64,000 nucleotides of DNA from Saccharum officinarum (Eukaryota > Streptophyta > Magnoliopsida > Poales > Poaceae): the NCBI GenBank assembly GCA_020631735.1, contig CM036158.1, positions 82,843,914-82,907,913 of the forward strand. Reading direction: 5' to 3'. Made by a program: the position numbers and the translations under genes. Below the pieces are notes generated by a model, which worked only from the letters and a program-made list of their open reading frames with translations, had not been told where the DNA came from and searched no databases. Below, piece after piece: positions 55,422-64,000 of this stretch (positions are counted from its first letter, which is position 1; each line of letters opens with the position of its first letter).

Positions 55422-57276
55422 TGTAAGGTCCAAATAGGCTAGAGGGGGGTGAATAGCCTCATTAAAACTTCTACAAGAATTACTTAACCATAAGTGTTAG
55501 TACAAAAGGTGACGAAGCAACATGCACAAGCTTTAACTAATTAAGCAAGCCACCTACACTCGTCTAGTATAAAACTATCCACTAAACATAACAACAACTA
55601 CAAGCTAGATACAAGGAGTAACGTGATAGAAGAGCTTCGAGTGATTATACCGCAATATAGAGATGAGAAGAACCAATCAATCACACAAGAGAAATCCTTG
55701 GGAAGAGAACGACACAAGAATTTATCCCGATGTTCACTTGCTTTTCGGCAAGCTACTCCCCATTGTGCCGATACACCCACTTGTCGGTTCGTGAGCTAAT
55801 CGACTATCAAGAGTCGAGCCCTCGGCGGGCGCCGCACAACCGCACACAAGATGGGGATCCTTCAAGCCACGAGCTACACTAGAGTATCCAATTTGTGAAC
55901 TCCCACAGGGAAGGATCAAGGACCCCTTACAACACTTGGTGAGGGCTCCAACAATCTCCAATTGCGAGCTCGATCATCTCCGCTGCTCCAAGCCGTCTAC
56001 CGCATCGGAAAATACGGAAGAGTAACAAGAAATCCGCAGCAACTCAAAGATCAAGTGCCTCTAGAATGCAACTCTCAAGTGCACTTGAATCTCACTCAAT
56101 CTCACTCAAGATGTGCAACCAAGCAAAGAGATGAGTGGAGGGGTTGTTCTTCAGCTCAAAGGATGTCTCAAGGTCTCAAATGTGCAAGCAAGAACCCCCA
56201 AACCTGGCCACCATCTATTTATAGCCCCCACGAACGAATATGGTCGTTACCCCTTCACTGGGCGAGTTTTCAGATCGACCGGACGCGCCGGTCGAACTGA
56301 CCAGACGCGCAGGTCACTAGCGTGCTCCAACGGCTAGTTTTCGCGCGTATAAACTTGTATTGACCGGACGCGCAGGTCACTAACGGGACCGGACGCGCAG
56401 GTCACAGTGAAACAGCGAACAGAGAGGTTCCAGTAAGCTCCTGACGCGACCAGACACGTCCGGTCATCACTGACCGGACTCGCTGCAGCGTTCGGTCACT
56501 TTCGCACGCGAAAAACACTGACCGGACGCGTCCGGTCACGAGTTCAGTCACAGACCACTCTTTGACAAAAACAGCGACAACTCTTAGCTCCGAACTCCGA
56601 TTTCGATGATCTTGGATATTTTAGAAAACTTACTCAGAGGGCTACACAACCCATATGAACACTTAATCCAAGTCACAATGGATCAAAGCAGTATTCCACT
56701 CCAAGAGCCATCCTAGTGTCCGGAGAACACCGAAAAATCTTTCTCCCTTCACCAAGTTGATCAAAATCAACTCCAACACCTTCTTCTTTGCAAATGTGCC
56801 AACACCATCAAGTATACACCACCATGTGCATGTGTGTTAGTATTTCATAAACATTTTCAAAGGGTTATGTTAGCTCTCAACTAGATCCTAATGCATATGC
56901 TCAAGACATTGATCTAGTGGCACTTGATTCCTAAGCTAACCGTGATTGCCCCTCTTGATAGTCGGCTATGTATCCTAAACCCGATCAATCACTTCTCTAC
57001 TCATCTTAGACCGACAAAAGGAAAACCATATGGTTATACCTTTGCCTTGCGCTCTTAGATCCTTCTCCACTTGATCATCATGTCCATCATTTTATGTGCA
57101 TTCCTTCATGATCTTGCTCATCATTTCATGCACCAAATCATGTGGTCTTGTGGCCATCTCTCCATGCTATTTCCACCCCCATCACATGTTGCTTATGTCT
57201 AGCTTAATCACACTTGATCACATAACGTTAGCAAATTTGGTGTCACTCAATTTCCAAAACCAAACTTGGACTTTCA
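55422..57276 (-). mobile_element. Element E 3' LTR (1,855 bp)
   Basis: On the plus strand it starts tgtaaggtcc and ends gactttca at 57276 beside the PPT. It is collinear with LTR A (3804-5694), differing in many positions and in the length of the promoter array. Confidence 0.85.
56215..56545 (-). promoter_or_regulatory. Element E LTR promoter: TATA box plus gaccggacgcg array
   Basis: TATAAATAG is read on the minus strand at 56223-56215. The array at 56262-56545 has about eight units of gaccggacgcg / cgcgtccggtc. It is shorter than the array in A, showing that unit number changes within the family. Confidence 0.65.
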
Positions 57277-58379
57277 ATCTCTCCCTTTTTGGTAATTGAT
57301 GACAACCACCACAAAGATATAAAATGAAATTAATTTTCAATTTCGATAGTATTAGCTCCCCCTACATATGTGCTTCCATGAGTTTGGTTCAATTGTGCAC
57401 ATATGTATGGATTTGAATTTTGGGAGAGTTACTACTATCAAATTGATGCTAAGGTATATAGAATGGACCTTTGAAGCGTGATACCAATCGAAGTTGCTTT
57501 TATATACCATCCTTACCATCGATGTAGCTAGACACGACTTGTAATACATCACTTGTAAAGATCACAAACACTAAAATACCTCATGAGATCAACATTATAA
57601 GCAAAGGTGTCTAGATATCACTTGTAAAGCTACTCTTAACAATTCGTCATTCAAGATCTATTTCTAGCATTCACCACACAAGCATGAATATCGAATTTAA
57701 ATTTACAATGCAACACATCATCATGTTAATGCACATACAAATGTAACAAAGTGTTCATGAGCTTGCTCCCCCTACTTGTGTGCTCAATTTTAATTGATCT
57801 CTTTCCAATGTCATATCTTTTGCTTTCTCTCCCCCTTTTTGCTTTCTCTCCCTTTCTATATCTTTGTGACTTACTTCTCCCCCTTTATCAACAATCACCA
57901 AAAATGTGCCAATTTTAGTGAGAGTTAAGTCAATCAATATGAGGGAGTCCAAATTATGGTTTAATCTAGATCACTTGCCTAGAATATGTAATTCATTTTG
58001 ATCCAAGGACAAGCTTCTTCACACCTCATAAAGTATAAGGGTTATCTTGACCATGTTGAATTACACATCATGAGCTCATTTTCTAGATTCAACACTAGGT
58101 TTGCAAGCCCACAAACATGTCATATGCTACCACTAGATCAAACAAATATAGAAGCAATAGTGGTACCATATATACATCAAAATCATTTGATTTTCATGAA
58201 TGAGCATATTTGTCATGCAAATATGTCTATATGTTCTAAACATGTCCTTAGCAAAGTATGAATGATATGCCAAACAACCTTACCTTGCATTGTCGAAGGA
58301 GAGGCATGTCATATAAGAATGTGGGGTTGCACTCATTTCAAGTTGGAGAAGTCAAGTATGTTCAATTCATTATTCAACT
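57277..58379 (-). other. Element E 3' untranslated region with multiple polypurine tracts
   Basis: The terminal PPT is at 57277-57292 (minus-strand aaaaagggagagat). More ggggga tracts are read on the minus strand near 57356-57364, 57767-57775, 57829-57837 and 57878-57886. It is collinear with the 3' region of A. Confidence 0.65.
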
Positions 58380-58908
58380 TGTAAAATCTTTTCTCATCAA
58401 GTGGCTTTGTGAATATGTCGGCTAATTGATCTTCGGAGCCAATGCCTTGTATACAAATATCACCCTTTTATTGATGGTCTCTTATAAAGTGATGTCTTAT
58501 GTCAATGTGCTTGGTTCTTGAATGTTGAACCGGATTTTGTGTCATCTTGATAGCACTTTTATTGTCACAAAACAATGGCACATTCTTGAATTTGATTCCA
58601 AAGTCATTCAAGGTAGCTTTCATCCAAAGCAATTGTGCACAACAACTACCGGCACTAATGTATTCGGCCTCGATGGTAGATAGTGCAACACTATTTTGTT
58701 TCTTTGATGACCATAAAACAAGAGACCTTCCAAGCAATTGATAAGTACCACTTGTGCTCATTCTATCAATCTTGCAACCACCATAGTCAGAGTCCGAATA
58801 TCTAATCAACTCAAAATTAGACCCTTTTGGAAACCATAATCCAACATCATGAGTGCCCTTAAGATATCTCAATATCCTCTTGGTTGCTTTCAAGTGACTT
58901 TCTCTAGG
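58380..58908 (-). pseudogene. Element E RNase H (one stop)
   Basis: The open part contains RYSDSDYGGC, STIEAEYIS and PLFCDNKSAI, so the three acidic positions are present, though the usual DNES is DNKS. A stop after the IRDHQ motif near 58467 separates the ADIFTKPLDEK tail. A second stop near 58906 separates it from the RT frame. Confidence 0.8.
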
Positions 58909-59960
58909 TTAAGCTTGATATCTTGCACACTTGCACACACTAAACATCATATCCGGCCTATAAGCGGTGACATATAGCAAACTTCCAATCATAGACCGGT
59001 ATTGCTTTTGATCTACCATGTTGCCACTAGCATCAACACTCAATTGATCATTTGTGCCCATTGGTGTACTCATTGGCTTAACATCTTGCAATCTAAACTT
59101 CTTGATCATGTCCTTGATGTACTTTCCTTGACTTATAAAAGTGTCATTCTTCATTTGCTTGATTTGAAGTCCAAGAAAGTAACTAAGCTCTCCAATCATA
59201 GACATCTCAAACTCATTTGCCATCATTTTTCTAAACTCTTCATAAAAATCTTGATTTGTTGATCCAAAAATGATATCATCCACATAGATTTGCAACACAA
59301 AAAAGTCAATGCCTATCTTCTTGGTGAAGAGAGTGGTGTCAACCTTTCCCATCTTGAACCCTTTAGAGAGAAGAAAGTCCTTCAATCTCTCATACCATGC
59401 TCTAGGTGCTTGCTTGAAACCATACAATGCCTTCTTTAGCTTGAAAACATGGTCAGACTTCTTGTCATCTTCAAAACTGGGAGGTTGCTCAACGTAAACT
59501 TCTTCGTTGATGTAGCCATTGAGAAATCACTCTTGACATCCATTTGATAGAGATTGATGTTGTGTGCACAAGTATATGCTAATAAGATTCTAATTGCCTC
59601 TAATCTTGCAACCGGTGCATATGTCTCACCAAAGTCAAGACCTTCAACTTGTGTGTAACCTTGTGCTACCAATCTTGCTTTATTTCTCACAACTACACCA
59701 TCTTGATCTTGCTTGTTTCTAAAGACCCATTTAGTACCAATCATATTGTAGTTCTTCGGCCTTTCAATAAGTTCCCAAACTTGATTTCTAGTAAAGTTGT
59801 TTAGCTTTTTATGCATGACATTTACCCAATCAGAATTCTTCAATGCATCTTCTATCTTCTTTGGTTCTTCTAATGAGACAAATGAGTAATGCTCACAAAA
59901 TGATGCTAGTCTCGATCTAGTTTGCACACCACTTTGAATTCCACCAATGATTTGATCCAA
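58909..59960 (-). pseudogene. Element E reverse transcriptase (frameshifted)
   Basis: Two frames cover it. The N-terminal part (59436-59960) has [22 protein letters not shown] and the QMDVKS motif, after which a one-base loss near 59526 shifts the frame, as seen by comparison with A at the same point. The second part (58909-59427) has YGFKQAPRAW, YVDDIIFGSTNQ and the thumb/connection up to MFSVCKCARYQ. Catalytic Asp residues are all still encoded. Confidence 0.8.
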
Positions 59961-60434
59961 TGGATAGTCTCTTGCAATGCTAGTAGGTTAGAGTATTTGG
60001 AGTTGATTGCTTCCACTTGCTTGACATTGATCTTGGGCTTCATTATGAGAACCACTAGAGCTTGCTTGATTTGTATCAATTTGCACATTTTGGTTGATCA
60101 CATGAATATCATCATCATCATCAACTTGCCTTGGCCTAACATCACCAATATCTATGTTCTTCATTGCTTTTGCCAATTGATCTCCTCTCACATCATCAAG
60201 ATTTTGAGTTTCATTTTGCGATCCTTAGGTTTCATCAAACTCAACATCATGAACTTCTTCCAAGGTACCACTAGTGAGATTACAAACTCTATATGCCTTG
60301 CTTGTGGTAGAATAACCAAGTAAGAACCCTTCATCATATTTCTTTTCAAACTTACTCAATCTAGTGTCTTTCTTGAGAATATAGCATTTTGCAACCAAAC
60401 ACTCTAAAGTATGCAATGTTGGACTTTCTTCCAT
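59961..60434 (-). pseudogene. Element E integrase C-terminus and acidic linker
   Basis: It contains KFEKKYDEGFLLGYS and the acidic, Ser/Gln-rich linker (VDDDDDIHVINQ). The change from the integrase frame occurs near 60390, where one extra base appears in the VFGCK motif region. A stop lies near 60224. Confidence 0.7.
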
Positions 60435-61431
60435 TTAATAGCTCATATGGTGTCTTCCCAAACTTCCCATGGCAATAGAGACGGTTGCTACAATAGCAAG
60501 CCGTGTTGATGGCTTCACTCCAAAATGAATGACTCACATTGTATTCACTAAGCATTGATGTTGCCATATCAATCAAGGTTCTATTTTTCCTCTCAACTAC
60601 ACCATTGGATTGAGGAGTGTATGTTGGTGAGAATTGATGTCCAATACCAAGATCATCACATAAATCTTTAATTCTTATGTTCTTGAACTCACTACCATTG
60701 TCACTTCTAATCTTCTTGATGGTAGTCTCAAACTCATTTTGCATCCTCTTGACAAAAGATTTGAATAGATCATAAATATCACTCTTGTTATAGAGAAAGA
60801 ACACCCAAGTGTATCTAGTGTAATCATCAACTATCATAAAATCATACTTGTTACCACCAATGCTAGTGTATGTTGTTGGCCCAAACAAGTCCATGTGTAA
60901 TAGCTCAAATGCCTTTGATGTGCTCATTTCACTTTTACTAGGATGTGCATTTTCAACTTGTTTGCCGGCTTGACAAGCACTACAAGGTTTATCCTTCTCA
61001 AAGGTGACATCCTTCAAGCCTCTAACTAAGTCATGCCTCAAAAGTTTGTTCAATTGTTTCATTCCAACATGACCAAGCCTTCTATGCCACAACCAACCCA
61101 TACTAGATTTGCTAAGCAAGCATGATGTCAATTGTGTCTCACTATCATTGAAGTCAACCAAGTATAAGCTATCATGTCTAAATCCTTTAAATATCAAATT
61201 TGATCTATCAACACTAATGACTTCAAATTCATCACTACCAAATATGCACTTGAAGCCAAGGTCACAAAGTTGTGCCACCGATAAAAGATTAAAATCCAAG
61301 CTCTCAACTAGCAATACATTAGATATGCTCATGTCATTTGAGATAGCAATTTTACCAAGCTCTTTGACCTTGCCTCTTTTGTTGTTTGCCGAAAGTGATA
61401 GCATCAAAACCACCATTTTGACTTGTATCAA
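60361..61431 (-). CDS. Element E gag-pre-integrase and integrase (long open frame)
   Basis: A 356-codon frame on the minus strand covers LLSVAQLCDLGF, then the zinc-binding His pair in WLWHRRLGHVG with CSACQ, and the core with LLHMDLFGPTTY, IRSDNGSEF and VVERKNRTL, all three catalytic acids intact. It ends shortly after FRVFGCK through a frameshift, so the C-terminal domain is lost from this frame. It is the best preserved integrase in the window. Confidence 0.85.
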   Translation of the reverse strand: MIQVKMVVLMLSLSANNKRGKVKELGKIAISNDMSISNVLLVESLDFNLLSVAQLCDLGFKCIFGSDEFEVISVDRSNLIFKGFRHDSLYLVDFNDSETQLTSCLLSKSSMGWLWHRRLGHVGMKQLNKLLRHDLVRGLKDVTFEKDKPCSACQAGKQVENAHPSKSEMSTSKAFELLHMDLFGPTTYTSIGGNKYDFMIVDDYTRYTWVFFLYNKSDIYDLFKSFVKRMQNEFETTIKKIRSDNGSEFKNIRIKDLCDDLGIGHQFSPTYTPQSNGVVERKNRTLIDMATSMLSEYNVSHSFWSEAINTACYCSNRLYCHGKFGKTPYELLNGRKSNIAYFRVFGCKMLYSQERH

Positions 61432-61625
61432 TTGATTTGAACATACAAGAATCCCCGGTCATATGTTGAGTGCACCCACTATCAAGCACCCAATGCCTTT
61501 CTCTGGCTTTATAATTGACCTACAAAACAAAATCAATTCTTTTTAGGTACCCAAACTTGTTTGAGTCCTCCAATGTTAGTGACCAAACTCTTTGGTGCCC
61601 AAATGTCTTTCTTCTTTGAGCCCAT
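61432..61625 (-). pseudogene. Element E protease region (frame-broken)
   Basis: The active site VLDSGCTQHMTG is read on the minus strand around 61456-61491. It is in a different frame from the gag ORF to its right, and a further change is needed to enter the integrase frame. The Asp-Ser-Gly triad is intact. Confidence 0.7.
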
Positions 61626-62264
61626 CTATGGTGTACCAATGAACTTAGCATGAACACCATTAATACCCTTGGTAAGTATATAGAAAGAATCAAGCTTAAT
61701 CGAGGATACATTAGCATTGGATTTCTTATTCATGCAATGTTGCTCTATGTGACCAACTTGCTTGCAACTTTTACAATAGCTACCATTGTTCTTCATAAAA
61801 TGAGTCTTGTGAGGAGCAAAAGCGGTCTTGCCTTTCTTAGAGTTATAACCCAATCCCTCTTTATAGAGAGAAGCTCTTTGGCTACCCAAGCACATAAGCA
61901 AGCGGTCCTCACCACCATAAGCCTTAGCTAAGGTGTGATTGAGCTTTTTTACCTCCTTCTTGAGATTTTTATTCTCAACTATAAGTATGGAGTCACAAGT
62001 GAAACCATCACTATTAGATGAGGATGATGTGGATATGCTACATGAAGGGTTAGTAGAAGCGACAACAGTAGGCATATAAAAGGAATCATCAATTATATCA
62101 CATGATATGCCTATGTTGCAAGTTTTAGCTTTCTCAACATTAGTTGGCATGTTTTCATATTTTTCAACTCGAGAGGAATGAGCTTCTTCAAGCTTAGTGT
62201 GAGACTTTTGAAGTTTCTTATGGTATACCTTTAGACTCTTATAAGATGCCCTAAGCTCATCAAG
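61626..62264 (-). pseudogene. Element E gag C-terminal region with second zinc knuckle
   Basis: It uses the same frame as the N-terminal gag, after a TAA at about 62265. It carries a coiled-coil stretch (ENKNLKKEVKKLNHTLAKAY) and a complete CCHC knuckle, CKSCKQVGHIEQHC. It ends at a TAG near 61626 in the KFIGTP motif. Confidence 0.75.
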
Positions 62265-63602
62265 TTATTGCATAAGGTTTTTCTTTTCCTTAAGTAAGCC
62301 CTTGCACTCCTTTCTAGATTCTTTAAAATGTTGAGTGCAATCTTCTAGCATAGTGATTAGTTCATCTTTAGTTAGATCATTATCATCACTATCACTATCA
62401 CTAGCACTATCATGATCACTCTTATTGTCGGATGATACCTTAGCGGCCTTAGCCATGAAGCATGATGGAGTGTCAAATATGGAGCTTTTCTCTTCAATAG
62501 CAATGCTAGCATGTCCCTTCTTCTTGTAGTCTTCATCATCACTTGAGGAATCATCACTATCCCATGTAGCAACATGAGAATCATTCTTCTTCTTATGAGA
62601 GCTCTCCTTCTTTTCTTGCTTCTTCTTTTGCTTCTTCCTCTCCTTCTTGATAGCATCTTCATCATCGCTATTATAAATACATTTGGCGATGAGATGGTCC
62701 TTGCTATGACATCTAAAGCATCTTATAGTTTGCTCATTCTTCTTGGATGAGTTCTTCCTCCTCCTTGTACGATGACCTTTCTTCTTCATGAATTTGCTAA
62801 ATTGCTTGACAAAGAGAGCCATCTTCTTATCAATGTCATCACTATCACAAGAGCTTGAGTCTTCATCACTTGATGATTCAATCTTGGACTTGCCCTTGGA
62901 TGTGGTGGCTTTGAATGCCACACTCTTCTTCTTCTCATCATCCTTCTTCTCACTTTCCATTTTCTTCTTCTTGACCAACTTCTCCTTTTCATCATCTTCT
63001 CTACATGAGTCATCGGTCATCACTTCTTGGAATACTTATTGAGGTGTTGAATCTTTCAAGGTTGTCCTCACAAGCACGGTGATCAACGTGTCAAATCTCT
63101 TAGGTAGGCTTCTTAAGAACTTCATAGAGAAATGATTGTCCTTCACTTCTTCTCCAAGTGCCTTGAGCTCATTTACGATGACTTGTAACATATAAAACAT
63201 CTCTGGCACACTCTCATCTTCTTGCATCTTGAAGCTAGAGAACTTTTCTTGGAGAATATAAGCTTTGGCGGTCTTGGTGCCTTCGGTGCCTTCAAATATT
63301 TCTTCAAGCTTTGCCCAAGCATCATGTGCAACTTCTATGTTCTTCACTTGCTCAAATGTTTTGTCATCAAGCGCTTCATGAAGAGCACTAATAGCAATGT
63401 CATTGCATTGAAGCTTCTTCTCTTCAACCGATGTTGGTGCTTCCGAGTTGGCAACCTCAAACTTTGTTTCGGTGACCTTCCACACTTCTCTATTGATTGA
63501 CTTGAGATGTGCTGTCATCTTGACCTTCCAATATGCATAATTTGTGCCATCAAATTATGGTGCCTTCTTGGTGTTATTGATATGCAAACTTAATTGAGTC
63601 AT
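62265..63602 (-). pseudogene. Element E gag with CCHC knuckle and two in-frame TAA codons
   Basis: The ATG at 63602-63600 lies 43 bp inside the PBS and opens a frame that stays constant to 62265. TAA codons fall at 63557-63555 (just before FDGTNYAYWK) and 63038-63036 (after LKDSTPQ). Domain order is the DUF4219-type N-terminus, UBN2-like core (HDAWAKLEEIFEG, LRSLPKRFDTL), a Lys/Glu/Ser-rich stretch, and the complete knuckle CFRCHSKDHLIAKC. Confidence 0.8.
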
Positions 63603-63645
63603 TTCTTCACCGAAGGTTGTTAAGCCTTAATCAAATGGTGCATCG

Positions 63646-63657
63646 GCTCCGATACCA
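63646..63657 (-). other. Element E primer binding site
   Basis: Minus-strand tggtatcggagc lies two bases inside the 5' LTR. It is the initiator-Met tRNA complement with one difference. Confidence 0.85.
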
Positions 63658-63659
63658 CT

Positions 63660-64000
63660 TGTAAGGTCCAAATAGGTTAGAGGGGGGTGAATAGCCAAAT
63701 TAAAACTTCTACAAGAATTACTTAACCACAAGTGTTAGTACAAAAGGTGGCGAAGCAACATGCACAAGCTCTAACTAATTAAGCAAGCCACCTACACTCG
63801 TCTAGTACAAGGTTATTCACTAAACACAATAACAACTACAAGCTAGATACAAGGAGTAACGCGAGAGAAAAGCTTCGAGCGATTATACCACCGTGTAGAG
63901 ATGAGAAGAACCAATCAATCAATCACATAAGAGAAATCCTCGAGAAGAGAACGACACAAGAATTTATCTCGAGGTTCACTTGCTTTCCGACAAGCTACTC
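63660..64000 (-). mobile_element. Element E 5' LTR (partial, runs off the window)
   Basis: It starts tgtaaggtcc at 63660 and is collinear with 55422-55760 of the 3' LTR, with about two dozen differences in 340 bp. Confidence 0.85.

Larger units (their letters stand above)
55422..64000 (-). mobile_element. Element E: near-complete Copia (Sirevirus-type) element, 5' LTR cut by window end
   Basis: Element order from right to left: partial 5' LTR, PBS, gag with CCHC knuckle, coiled coil and second knuckle, protease, integrase, RT, RNase H, multi-PPT 3' UTR, 3' LTR. The family is the same as A. The left flank is gtgat (55417-55421); its partner is outside the window. The 340 bp of the two LTRs that can be compared differ by about 7% by eye, so it is older than B and C. 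Stops and frameshifts are present in gag, pol and RT. Confidence 0.85.

Noticed and set aside
62265..63023. Lys/Glu-rich ORF as a host nuclear protein
   Set aside because: It is in frame with the gag core of element E and contains its CCHC knuckle.

Overview
This is nuclear DNA of a grass. The evidence is a tRNA-derived Au-like SINE, Stowaway and Tourist MITEs, nested Copia (Sirevirus/SIRE type) and Gypsy (Tekay/Del type) LTR elements, and an 8-exon plant CBL gene with GT-AG introns. The LTR styles suggest an Andropogoneae grass such as sorghum, sugarcane or Miscanthus, but that is inference.

Layout. (1) 1-3.8 kb: first coding exon of a casein kinase 2 beta-subunit gene (minus strand), with its presumed intron 1 carrying a SINE and MITEs; then intergenic DNA with nested MITEs and a broken gene fragment. 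(2) 3.8-46.1 kb: one nested retrotransposon block. Copia element A (minus, 3' half only) is split inside RNase H by element C, a 15.1-kb non-coding Tekay-like element with two 5.4-kb LTRs and an exact 5-bp target duplication. A's integrase is then cut and joined directly to Copia element B (minus, 24.85-40.11 kb). B carries gag, pol and an accessory 3' ORF, and is interrupted by a 3.7-kb Gypsy solo LTR (F). To the right of B lies Copia element D (plus strand, 3' half only). (3) 46.1-49.3 kb: MITEs, including a 1.27-kb hAT-type element inserted into a Tourist MITE. (4) 49.3-52.0 kb: the one intact host gene, a calcineurin B-like protein of 213 residues in 8 exons on the minus strand, with a CpG-rich upstream region. 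(5) 52.0-55.4 kb: MITEs and unassigned, possibly organelle-derived sequence. (6) 55.4-64.0 kb: Copia element E (minus), complete from its 3' LTR to its PBS, with the 5' LTR cut by the window end.

How the parts relate. By eye the LTR pairs differ by about 7% (E, partial), 4% (B) and 1% (C), so C is the youngest insertion that can be dated. All Copia coding regions carry stops or frameshifts and appear dead. All four Copia LTR types place an array of short GC-rich palindromic repeats just upstream of a TATAAATA box, with a different repeat core in A/E, B and D. The most unusual feature is that element B repeats this array-plus-TATA arrangement inside the element, directly upstream of its accessory ORF. 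That looks like a private promoter for a gene lying 3' of pol.
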